A DNA stretch of 13,642 nt from Prolixibacteraceae bacterium (GTDB lineage Bacteria > Bacteroidota > Bacteroidia > Bacteroidales > Prolixibacteraceae), in contig DAIDJX010000064.1 of the NCBI GenBank assembly GCA_027451165.1, positions 1-13,642 of the forward strand, in the 5' to 3' direction. The first letter of the stretch is position 1. Every line of letters begins with the position of its first letter. A program made the translations under genes and the position numbers. Positions 7,184 through 13,642 of the stretch are shown here, piece by piece. Below the pieces are notes generated by a model, which was not told the origin of the DNA, did not search any database, and saw nothing but the letters and a program-made list of their open reading frames with translations.

Positions 7184-8648
7184 ACTTGGCAACGATTTTG
7201 ATTAGTTTGCCCGCCGGTACCTGGCTGGTCAGTTCCATATTGTTCAGCAGGGCATATTCCTTGTATTTGTCCGCAGGTACGCCGTACGATTTGAAAACAT
7301 CAGACAGGACAGCTGTCTTGGTTACTTTCTTAATCCTCAGATAATCAGGTTTAACCACCAGTTTCGCAGGATTGGTAACCTGAGCGAAAGAGTTCATGGT
7401 ATTTTTCATGAGGGGGAAATAGGTATTGAAATTGGCTTGTGCCGTTACCCCATGAAATACGAAGTAATTTTTATTGAATTCAATAAAATAGGAAAGAATC
7501 TGAATGGTAGATTGTGCACCTGTAGACTGATCCTGGTTCACCTTAGTCGACACAGCAGCAATGGCCGGTAATCCGTTGACTTTGATGGCCTGTTTTTCCA
7601 TAACTGTAACTCCCAGTCCGGCGAGTGTACTGTCGGCAGCAGCCTGCAGGGTATTCCCCATGGCAAAGGTGAAAGCTACCATGGCATTGCCATCCTTGGG
7701 CGCCATTTGTACCTGGATCGGGGAATTCTGAAACTGCCAGCCATCAGGATAAGTGAACTGGAATTTCATCTCTGGGTGATAGAATGTGGTGCCTTCAACA
7801 TAGCCCTGACGTGGATCTTCCCCGTAAATGATGCCATCCACCATCTTCAGGTAATTGTCGGCATTGACTTTCCAATCCGGATAACTGAGCTTCTGTTGCC
7901 ATTCCGTAGCGGTTGCATTTACAGAATTGTAGCGGTCACCCGGATCGGGGTGTGTCGACAGGAAAGTTGGCACACCACCACTTTCTTCAGCCATCGACAT
8001 CTTGTTCAGCACCTGGAAAAAATCAGCCATCTTGTGCGCATCATAACTCACTTTGGAGGAATACTCCACGCCCAGCCGGTCAGCCTCACGCTCATTGTCC
8101 CGGCTGAATTTCAGGAAAAGCAATTGCATTCCCTGAAAAGCTTGCTCCGCGATGGAAGCAAATTTCTGGGAAGCAATCATCCCCCCGATAAGCAGCACCT
8201 GGCCGATGGTTTGTTTGGTCTGCTGACTGGCCGTATGCCTTGCCGTGATGTGTCCCATTTCATGTCCAATCACGCCAATCAGTTCAGCTTCATTATTCAA
8301 TTGTGCTAAAATACCCCTTGTCAGGTAAATATAGCCACCCGGTACAGCAAAAGCATTGATTACAGGTGTATCCAGAATTTTAAAATGATATTGCAGTTTT
8401 GGCCGGTGGGAAATCAAACCCATCTGGTTGCCAATACCCTGGATGAAAGCATCCAGTTCAGCATCCTGGTAAGTACCAAAGGTAGCTGTCACTGAAGGAT
8501 CATACTGCGCGCCCAGCGCAATTTCCTGTGATTCTGACATCAACATCAGCTGTTTCTTACCAGTGACCGGGTTAACCGCACAGGATGGAATTAACAACAT
8601 GGCAGTAAATAACAGCGCCAGTTTAATTGGAATTAAGTTCTTTTTCAT
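7182..8648 (-). CDS. M48-family zinc metalloprotease lipoprotein (BepA/YfgC-like)
   Basis: A 488-residue envelope protease. The N-terminus is a lipoprotein signal with lipobox LIPSC (acylated C23), followed by AVNPVTGKKQLMLMSESQEIALG, a hallmark opening of this M48 subgroup. The zinc site is HEMGH at residues 129-133, with the third ligand probably E186 in SRDNEREAD (the ExxAD motif). AFAVPGGYIYLTRG, which precedes the active helix, is also typical. A predicted ligand-binding or chaperone-like region with repeated beta segments follows. Residues 430-488 (LVVKPDYLRI...VPAGKLIKIV) form a small C-terminal module common in these proteases that resembles a LysM-like fold. E. coli BepA assists or degrades outer-membrane assembly intermediates; a similar quality-control role here is inference. 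The gene is convergent with the tail-fibre-like gene and divergent from the lipoprotein/LytS/LytTR operon. Confidence 0.94.
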   Translation of the reverse strand: MKKNLIPIKLALLFTAMLLIPSCAVNPVTGKKQLMLMSESQEIALGAQYDPSVTATFGTYQDAELDAFIQGIGNQMGLISHRPKLQYHFKILDTPVINAFAVPGGYIYLTRGILAQLNNEAELIGVIGHEMGHITARHTASQQTKQTIGQVLLIGGMIASQKFASIAEQAFQGMQLLFLKFSRDNEREADRLGVEYSSKVSYDAHKMADFFQVLNKMSMAEESGGVPTFLSTHPDPGDRYNSVNATATEWQQKLSYPDWKVNADNYLKMVDGIIYGEDPRQGYVEGTTFYHPEMKFQFTYPDGWQFQNSPIQVQMAPKDGNAMVAFTFAMGNTLQAAADSTLAGLGVTVMEKQAIKVNGLPAIAAVSTKVNQDQSTGAQSTIQILSYFIEFNKNYFVFHGVTAQANFNTYFPLMKNTMNSFAQVTNPAKLVVKPDYLRIKKVTKTAVLSDVFKSYGVPADKYKEYALLNNMELTSQVPAGKLIKIVAK

Positions 8649-8695
8649 CTCTTTCTTTATATAAGATCAATCGTTTTACGGGCCATTTATGCTGT

Positions 8696-8726
8696 CAAAT
8701 ATCGGAAAAATCTGAAATATTTCAAA
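8696..8726 (-). promoter_or_regulatory. Candidate Bacteroidota promoter for the M48 gene
   Basis: On the minus strand, TTTG (8726-8723) is followed after 19 bases by GATATTTG (8703-8696). This matches the -33 TTTG / -7 TAnnTTTG pattern with one mismatch (G for the first T). It predicts a start near 8689 and a leader of about 40 bases before the ATG at 8648. The consensus is established for Bacteroides and Flavobacterium; use of this site is inference. Confidence 0.5.
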
Positions 8727-8816
8727 CCAGACTATTCAGGTTAAATTTTCAAAAAGGGTTCTCAACGGAATAAGGCGAAGGTTCCATCGAAAATGGAGGC
8801 TGTTTGACCGAAATTT

Positions 8817-8848
8817 TTTGCAAACCCACAAATGACCGCATACCTTAG
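8817..8848 (+). promoter_or_regulatory. Candidate Bacteroidota promoter for the lipoprotein/LytS/LytTR operon
   Basis: TTTG (8817-8820) is followed after 20 bases by TACCTTAG (8841-8848), one mismatch from TAnnTTTG with good spacing. Transcription would begin near 8855, about 16 bases before the ATG at 8871. This excludes the earlier in-frame ATG at 8832, which lies between the two promoter boxes. A small inverted repeat, TCCAT (8783-8787) / ATGGA (8793-8797), sits about 20 bases upstream and could be an operator, but this is speculative. Confidence 0.5.
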
Positions 8849-8870
8849 TCTGAAAATTAATGAAAAGAAG

Positions 8871-9602
8871 ATGAGACCAAAAAAAATTCTGCCATTAGCT
8901 TTAACCTTTCTGCTGGTTGCCGGATGTACCGATTTTGTGATGATCTGTTCCCTTCAACCGTTTTTTCTGGAAAAAAATGTCATCCTGGTTCCCGGCGTGG
9001 AAGGAATCTGGTCATCCAGAGCGGTTTTCCCGGTTGTGACTACCGGTGACAATGAAAAAACGGATGTCTGGTTCCGGGCAGATACAGCCTGCAACTGGGA
9101 AATTGAAAGGGTGATCGTCCGGACCACCCAGAAAACCGCCAAAGGTAATGATACCACAGTGGTTAATCCGATGAATTACTACGAAGTCCGGCTTGCCGGT
9201 AACACTCCTGATACTTCCCGGTATGTGTTCAGGATGGTGTTGTTCAGTATCCGGGATAACCTTTATGCTGACTTCTCTCCTTCCGGAAATCCATCGTTTA
9301 CGGAAAGCAGGCTTACCAAAGAAAACTACTTTCCCGTACACACCCTGGCCAGGGTCAAAGTAGATGGAGGCAGTATGAACCTGTCATGGCTGGGCGCAGA
9401 TTATATGAAGGAAATGATTGAAAATAAACGGGTACGCGTGAATTACAAATGGATCGAAAGTTCCAAAAGGCTGTTGCTGACCGGCACTTCGGAACAATTA
9501 ACCGCAATGATCGAGAGATATGCCGGAGAAAAGAGGTTCATTGACTGGGAGGATCAGTTGGCCATGTTACACCTAAACCGCAAAAACAACTTATTGCCAT
9601 GA
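8871..9602 (+). CDS. Lipoprotein of unknown function, first gene of a LytS/LytTR operon
   Basis: A 243-residue protein starting MRPKKILPLALTFLLVAGC, a clear lipoprotein signal with lipobox LVAGC (acylated C19). An in-frame ATG at 8832 would add 13 residues ahead of the basic start and would fall inside the candidate promoter, so 8871 is preferred. The mature part opens with VEGIWSS, then mixed beta-type sequence with alternating charged and aromatic residues (DVWFRADTACNWEIERV), YYEVRL, YFPVHTLARVKVDGGSMNLSWL, and LLLTGTSEQLTAMIERYAGEKRFI near the C-terminus. The last pattern (L.LT..(T/S)E.L...I.(K/R)YA) is one I associate with uncharacterised Bacteroidota lipoproteins, from memory only. No transmembrane helix follows the signal. 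Its stop overlaps the kinase start (ATGA at 9599-9602), so it is probably co-translated with the kinase and may act as an envelope partner or input. No function is assigned. Confidence 0.85.
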   Translation: MRPKKILPLALTFLLVAGCTDFVMICSLQPFFLEKNVILVPGVEGIWSSRAVFPVVTTGDNEKTDVWFRADTACNWEIERVIVRTTQKTAKGNDTTVVNPMNYYEVRLAGNTPDTSRYVFRMVLFSIRDNLYADFSPSGNPSFTESRLTKENYFPVHTLARVKVDGGSMNLSWLGADYMKEMIENKRVRVNYKWIESSKRLLLTGTSEQLTAMIERYAGEKRFIDWEDQLAMLHLNRKNNLLP

Positions 9603-10840
9603 AAAAGTTATCTTATCGAAAATACTGGTTTCCAGACCTGCAGCTTGTTTTTTGGCTTCTGTCCGTCAATTTCTGGTGCCTGGTTTTCAATCCCGGGGTG
9701 GAATCTTCAGGGATCATCAACGGACTGAATGAGTACTGGCCTCTCCTGCTGCTGGTCAACACTGTCTTTCTCCTTTACCTGCTGCTTCCTTTTGTATGGC
9801 TGCTTAAAAACGCCGGAAAATGGCTGAAGATAAGCGCCACTTCATTGTTTTTGCTGCCTTTGCTTTGGCTCCTTCTCCGACGGATTTTACCAGTACAGGA
9901 AAACGAAGACATTGCACTCTTCAAAGACCTCTTTACTTTTAACTTCCTCTATGTCATCATTTTTCACCTGACACTCTTCACTTCCGTAACGGTGAACCTG
10001 AAACTGCTGATTCCCAGGTTTCTGGCCGGCAGCAGGTTTGGACTGTTCCTTGTTTGGCTGGTTGTATTAACCGGTGTTACAGGCATTTTGAATGTGGTGT
10101 TATTTGATTACCTTATCGATAAGCTTTTCCCGTCGCTTTATTTCATCTCTTATTTCAATATTCCGGAAGTCATCTTCATTGCGGCAGTTTATCTGATCTT
10201 TACCACCCTGGCTTATCTGGTCTGGCAATATGCCATTTTGCTGATCTCCAACAGGGAAAAGATACAAAACGAGCTTTCCGCACTGAAAGCCCAGGTTAAT
10301 CCCCATTTTTTGTTCAATAACCTGAACACAATTTATTCACTGACTGCCACAGAGCCTGAACGTTCCAAATCCGTTATCCTGAAACTGTCCGATTTCCTCA
10401 GGTATGTCCTGTATGACACCAGCGCTGATTCCATTCCCCTCGAAAAGGAGGCTGAAATCATCAAAACGTATGTGGAACTTCAAAAAGAACGGATCGATCC
10501 GACTCTCACCGAAGTAAGCTTCTCAGCAGAAGGAGATTTCGGAAATACCATGATCACGCCTTTACTGCTTCTTCCTCTCACCGAGAACTGTTTTAAACAT
10601 GGAGTAGGGATACAGCCGGGCAGCATCAGGATTGCGCTTCAATTTCAGGATAATTTACTGATATTCAAGACTGAAAATCCGATAGTGTCGAGAAAGGAAC
10701 CTGATCAGTCAACAGGAGGCGGGATCGGAATTAAGAATGTTCAAAAAAGACTAAATTTGTTATATCCCAACCGGCATTCCCTGCGGTTTGAAGAGAAGGA
10801 AAAGGTTTACCACATGGAACTAAAGGTTGAACTGACCTAA
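9599..10840 (+). CDS. LytS/YehU-type membrane sensor histidine kinase, six predicted helices
   Basis: A 413-residue inner-membrane kinase of the His_kinase (PF06580) plus HATPase class. Six hydrophobic segments are visible at about 15-32, 46-69, 77-96, 110-137, 146-172 and 187-215. The catalytic half begins with ALKAQVNPHFLFNNLN, in which H236 is the phosphoacceptor. The N box is LPLTENCFKHG (N330), and the glycine-rich ATP lid is GGGIGIKNVQKRL (from G373). No PAS, GAF or large periplasmic domain is present, so the stimulus is sensed within or at the membrane, or through a partner such as the preceding lipoprotein (inference). Many Bacteroidota relatives have about four helices and 340-360 residues, so the membrane part is larger than I would expect. 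The start overlaps the lipoprotein stop, and the regulator follows after 10 bases. Confidence 0.94.
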   Translation: MKKLSYRKYWFPDLQLVFWLLSVNFWCLVFNPGVESSGIINGLNEYWPLLLLVNTVFLLYLLLPFVWLLKNAGKWLKISATSLFLLPLLWLLLRRILPVQENEDIALFKDLFTFNFLYVIIFHLTLFTSVTVNLKLLIPRFLAGSRFGLFLVWLVVLTGVTGILNVVLFDYLIDKLFPSLYFISYFNIPEVIFIAAVYLIFTTLAYLVWQYAILLISNREKIQNELSALKAQVNPHFLFNNLNTIYSLTATEPERSKSVILKLSDFLRYVLYDTSADSIPLEKEAEIIKTYVELQKERIDPTLTEVSFSAEGDFGNTMITPLLLLPLTENCFKHGVGIQPGSIRIALQFQDNLLIFKTENPIVSRKEPDQSTGGGIGIKNVQKRLNLLYPNRHSLRFEEKEKVYHMELKVELT

Positions 10841-10850
10841 GATCTGAAAG

Positions 10851-11537
10851 ATGAATTGTATCGTGGTTGAAGATGAACCAGCGGCTCAGATGATCCTGAC
10901 GGGATACATTGACCGGTGCCCCGGACTGACCTGCAGCGGTGTATTTCCTCATGCATTTTCAGCCCAGGAGTATCTGGATGGACATACCACCGACCTTATG
11001 TTCCTGGATATCAACCTTCCGGAGATGTCGGGGATCAGTTTCCTCCGCTCGCTCGTTCATCCACCCCTGGTGATTTTCACGACTGCCTACCAGCAATACG
11101 CCATTGATGGCTTCGACCTTGAAATTATTGATTTTCTGCTGAAACCATTTTCATATGAGCGGTTTTCAAAAGCAGTCAATAAAGCGAAAGAAACCTACAA
11201 CCTGAAATCAGCTTCTTCGGCACCATGGAGAATTACTGTTAAAGCCGACAAAAAAATCTATCAGCTCAACCCGAACGAACTCCTGTTTATTGAATCGTGT
11301 GGAGATTATGTTATTTTTCAGTTTCCCGATAAACGACTTACAGTGCACGGCACCCTCAAGGAATGGGAGGAAAAGCTGAACCATCCGGATTTCATGAGGG
11401 TTCACCGGACAATCATCGTGAACCTTCTGAAAATTGACCACATTGATGGAAATACGATCGTCACCGGCCGTCATAAATTACCGGTGGCAGATAGTTCCAG
11501 GGCAATACTGCTGGAAAAAATGACTGGTCAGAACTAA
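10851..11537 (+). CDS. LytTR-family response regulator
   Basis: A 228-residue cytosolic regulator. The receiver domain (about 1-115) has the acidic pocket E7, D8, the phosphoacceptor D53 in LMFLDINLPEMSG, T77/T78 in VIFTTAY, and K98 in LLKPF. The LytTR DNA-binding domain (about 124-228) has KADKKIYQLNPNELLFIESCGDYV, LTVHGTLKEWEEKL and FMRVHRTIIVNLLKID, which are the standard beta-strand blocks. All key residues are present. It is almost certainly the partner of the kinase 10 bases upstream. LytTR proteins usually bind pairs of imperfect direct repeats about two helical turns apart. No clear pair was found near this operon or the M48 gene, so targets are unknown. The gene converges on the phosphoesterase gene with only nine bases between stops. 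Confidence 0.95.
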   Translation: MNCIVVEDEPAAQMILTGYIDRCPGLTCSGVFPHAFSAQEYLDGHTTDLMFLDINLPEMSGISFLRSLVHPPLVIFTTAYQQYAIDGFDLEIIDFLLKPFSYERFSKAVNKAKETYNLKSASSAPWRITVKADKKIYQLNPNELLFIESCGDYVIFQFPDKRLTVHGTLKEWEEKLNHPDFMRVHRTIIVNLLKIDHIDGNTIVTGRHKLPVADSSRAILLEKMTGQN

Positions 11538-11554
11538 ACCTGAAATTCAGTTTT
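11536..11554 (+). terminator. Weak candidate terminator between convergent genes
   Basis: CTGAA-A-TTCAG (11540-11550), extended by AAA/TTT with one mismatch, forms a short inverted repeat followed by five T residues (11551-11555). The stem is short and the loop minimal, so folding would be weak. It lies exactly between the stop codons at 11537 and 11547. Either strand could use it. Confidence 0.25.
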
Positions 11555-13642
11555 TGCTGCTTCCATGACTTTTTCTGAAATCCTCTTCGTTGTCAATTTC
11601 AGGTGATTCTTTCAGTGCTTGCCAGTTAAACTCCCGGTCATAGGGATCAAAGGCCTTTTGCGGATCGAAAATCCGGATATCCTCACTATCCGCCTTATAG
11701 GGCGTGAAATCAGGCTTATCGGTGAAAAAATCCTGCAAAAGTGTTGAGGTCGCATCGAACTGGTTCAATGGTGGTACGTCACACAGGGTATAGATCGTTT
11801 TCAGGATGGCTCCGAAATTGGCATGGGTGTGTGAAACATAACCCCTTTTCACCCACGGACTGATCAACATGAGCAGGGAACGGTGGGCATCGGTGTGGTC
11901 CAATCCGTCCTGGGCATCATCTTCCGTGACAATGATCAGCATTTCAGGCCACCATTTGGAATGGCTCAGCGTTTCGATCACCCTTCCGAGTGCCAGGTCG
12001 TTGTCGGCCATATAGGATTCTTTACAGGGATAGCCGTCGCCCGGGCGTTCCCCGGCGCCATGGTCGTTGGGCAGCATCATGGTGATCACCTGCGGGAATT
12101 CCTCTTTCCCGGAGAGCCATTTGTCCCTGAACTCTTCTTCAAACATGTCCACCCTGAACTGATCAGGCACGCTGGTATTGTAGGTGGCAAACTTTCTGGA
12201 AGTGCGGTCGTACAACGCTTTGGGCATAGGGAACATCACGCCCATTTTGACGCCGGTCAGGGCATGCCATTGCTCTTCGGCCGCCCCGGAAAACTCGAAG
12301 CCCAGACCAAAATTGAAAAAGCTGACACCGTTTCGTGCCAGGTGCTCCCACATCCCGCCGGCTTCATTATAGTCTTCGGGGTACACAGCTCCGGAAGAGC
12401 CGGCCACGTATTTGCGTCCCGGTGCAGTGCTGAACAGGTCGCGGGTCAGTTTCACCGAGCTGTTCAGTTCCACCCATTCGTTGGGATAAGTGCCCACCAT
12501 CCAACGGTGGCCATGTACGGAAGCATCAGAGTCGCAGTAAAAATTGTCGCTGATGGCAAAAGCCCTGGCCAGTTTCTGGTGGTTGGGCATGACATTCACG
12601 TTGGGAACCACCAGCGTCTTATCGCGGTTGGAAACCGTGATGCCAATCCCATAGCGGGCCAGGGAAGGTTCTCCCCTGCCCTTTTCATACTGTCCGAACA
12701 CCTCATCGTAGGTACGGTTCTCCTTGGTGATGTATACAATATGCTTTATCGGGCTTTTCCGGATTCCGGGAGCGGGTGGCAAAGGATTAGCCCCGTCATC
12801 CTTCACCTTTACCTTCCGGAAGGTATTGTCCATTACCTGTTTGGTTGTCTCTTTCAGTCTGGTCTTTGAAAGGTCAATCCGTTCAAAAGTTCCGTTCATA
12901 ATGTCACCCACATAGGTACCGGCAGCTCCTTTCACAAAATTGGGTCCCCCGTTGGGACCGGAACCCAAACCCCTGGCGGTGACCACATACAATGTCCTGT
13001 CATCGGGTGAAACCTCCACTTTGGTCGGGTACCAGCCAGTTGGGATATATCCTGTTACTTTTGATTTTTCCGTGTCCACCACAGCAACGGCATTCAATCC
13101 GCTCAGCGCCACATACAACCTTTTCTGGTCATGGCTCAGGGCAATCCCAAAGGGCACCATCCCCCTGAGTCCATCCAGAAATCCCTTCATTCCCAGGGAT
13201 ATGTGGGAAAGTACCTTCCCTGACACAGGATCCAGCACCGACACATTATCGTTGGTGGCGTTGGTCACAAAGACCTTGTCTTTACCCGCTGCGATGGAAT
13301 TGGGACTGGCGCCTCCTTCCACTTCAAGCCCTTCCACCATCTCTCCCATGCGGTAGCCGGTCTTTTCCTTCGCGATGACTGTTCTGTTTTGCAGGTCAAT
13401 GGTCCAAACAGAAACAGCTTCCGGCACCTGTGCACTGCCCAGGCCCTGCACCAGCCGACCGTTCACCTCCGTCCCCTTGTCCGCTTCTTGAGAGGGAAAG
13501 CCATAGGGAGGAAAGTCGAGCCCGGCTTCTTCCAGATTATCCTTATTCAGTCCGGGCGCCAGAGGATAATCGAAAATACCAGTATTGGCCACATAAGCCC
13601 GGTTGCCGTCAGGGGAAATAGCGATGCCCAGCGGAAACCTGC
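11547..13642 (-). CDS. YncE-like beta-propeller fused to an alkaline-phosphatase-type phosphoesterase, N-terminus missing
   Basis: About 698 residues are visible, and the frame stays open to the right edge. The apparent GTG start near 13592 is the Val of a YVANTG repeat (preceded by LGIAISPDGNRA), so the gene begins outside the window. The first part is a YVTN/YncE-type propeller with repeats such as VFVTNATNDNVSVLDPVSGKV, LYVALSGLNAVAVVD and LYVVTARG. The second part resembles PF04185 phosphoesterases: IVYITKENRTYDEVFG (ENRT at 12711-12722), SDASVHGHRW (12501-12530) and VTEDDAQDGLDHTDAHRS (DD at 11916-11921). By analogy with AcpA, the EN and DD pairs bind metal and the Ser of DASVHGHRW may be the nucleophile. 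This domain order matches annotated 'bifunctional YncE/alkaline phosphatase family' proteins. Secretion is likely for the family but not visible here. The substrate is unknown; phosphomonoesters or phosphodiesters are possible. Confidence 0.87.
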   Translation of the reverse strand, partial: RFPLGIAISPDGNRAYVANTGIFDYPLAPGLNKDNLEEAGLDFPPYGFPSQEADKGTEVNGRLVQGLGSAQVPEAVSVWTIDLQNRTVIAKEKTGYRMGEMVEGLEVEGGASPNSIAAGKDKVFVTNATNDNVSVLDPVSGKVLSHISLGMKGFLDGLRGMVPFGIALSHDQKRLYVALSGLNAVAVVDTEKSKVTGYIPTGWYPTKVEVSPDDRTLYVVTARGLGSGPNGGPNFVKGAAGTYVGDIMNGTFERIDLSKTRLKETTKQVMDNTFRKVKVKDDGANPLPPAPGIRKSPIKHIVYITKENRTYDEVFGQYEKGRGEPSLARYGIGITVSNRDKTLVVPNVNVMPNHQKLARAFAISDNFYCDSDASVHGHRWMVGTYPNEWVELNSSVKLTRDLFSTAPGRKYVAGSSGAVYPEDYNEAGGMWEHLARNGVSFFNFGLGFEFSGAAEEQWHALTGVKMGVMFPMPKALYDRTSRKFATYNTSVPDQFRVDMFEEEFRDKWLSGKEEFPQVITMMLPNDHGAGERPGDGYPCKESYMADNDLALGRVIETLSHSKWWPEMLIIVTEDDAQDGLDHTDAHRSLLMLISPWVKRGYVSHTHANFGAILKTIYTLCDVPPLNQFDATSTLLQDFFTDKPDFTPYKADSEDIRIFDPQKAFDPYDREFNWQALKESPEIDNEEDFRKSHGSSKN

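Noticed and set aside
7707..8309. Plus-strand open frame of 200 codons opposite the M48 gene
   Set aside because: It lies antisense to the zinc site and other conserved M48 blocks, with no recognisable protein features.
8737..8762. AGGTT-like repeats in the divergent region as a LytTR binding site
   Set aside because: GGTT recurs 18 bases apart, but the flanks do not match and the spacing is not the usual two turns. The resemblance is too weak to claim.
8832..8870. Earlier in-frame ATG for the lipoprotein
   Set aside because: It would put 13 extra residues before a standard lipoprotein signal and would lie between the boxes of the candidate promoter.
11883..12869. Long plus-strand open frame (328 codons) opposite the phosphoesterase gene
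   Set aside because: The minus strand encodes recognisable propeller and phosphoesterase motifs throughout. The antisense frame shows no family features and is a codon-usage shadow.

Overview
The window looks like chromosomal DNA of a member of the Bacteroidota (order not resolved). Four things point there. One large secreted protein has the N-terminal 'YQAVARDA...LLSVPYALYA' domain and C-terminal 'HLP' plus coiled-coil tail that I know from this phylum. A membrane LytS-type kinase is paired with a LytTR regulator. Two candidate promoters fit the -33 TTTG / -7 TAnnTTTG pattern, and Shine-Dalgarno sequences are weak or absent. I see no mobile element, CRISPR array, tRNA or rRNA gene. Gene density is high, and no gene-free stretch exceeds about 220 bases.

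Layout. (1) Positions 1-4337, plus strand: the 3' part of a DUF1846/UPF0371 gene, a secreted PQQ-type beta-propeller protein, zwf and pgl. Gaps are 14, 2 and 22 bases, so this is probably one operon. zwf and pgl encode consecutive steps of the oxidative pentose phosphate pathway. gnd is not in the window. (2) 4466-7135, plus strand: an 889-residue secreted, repeat-rich, tail-fibre-like protein with duplicated internal modules. (3) 7132-7183: two adjacent inverted repeats that fill the gap between convergent genes and contain both stop codons. (4) 7182-8648, minus strand: an M48 zinc metalloprotease lipoprotein. (5) 8649-8870: a divergent control region with one candidate promoter per direction. 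(6) 8871-11537, plus strand: a tight three-gene unit of an unrecognised lipoprotein, a six-helix LytS-type sensor kinase and a LytTR response regulator. (7) 11547 to the right edge, minus strand: a YncE-like beta-propeller fused to an AcpA-type phosphoesterase, with its N-terminus outside the window.

How the genes relate. zwf and pgl supply NADPH and 6-phosphogluconate; why a secreted propeller and a DUF1846 protein sit upstream is not obvious. The lipoprotein, kinase and regulator are probably a co-expressed envelope-sensing unit. It shares its upstream region with an envelope protease, which makes the protease a plausible target, but no LytTR binding site was identified. I found no clearly unprecedented system. 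The items most worth following are the lipoprotein/kinase/regulator unit, the tandem palindromes spanning two stop codons, and the duplicated architecture of the tail-fibre-like protein. Several gene starts are corrected here: pgl at 3609, the lipoprotein at 8871, and both edge genes treated as open-ended.
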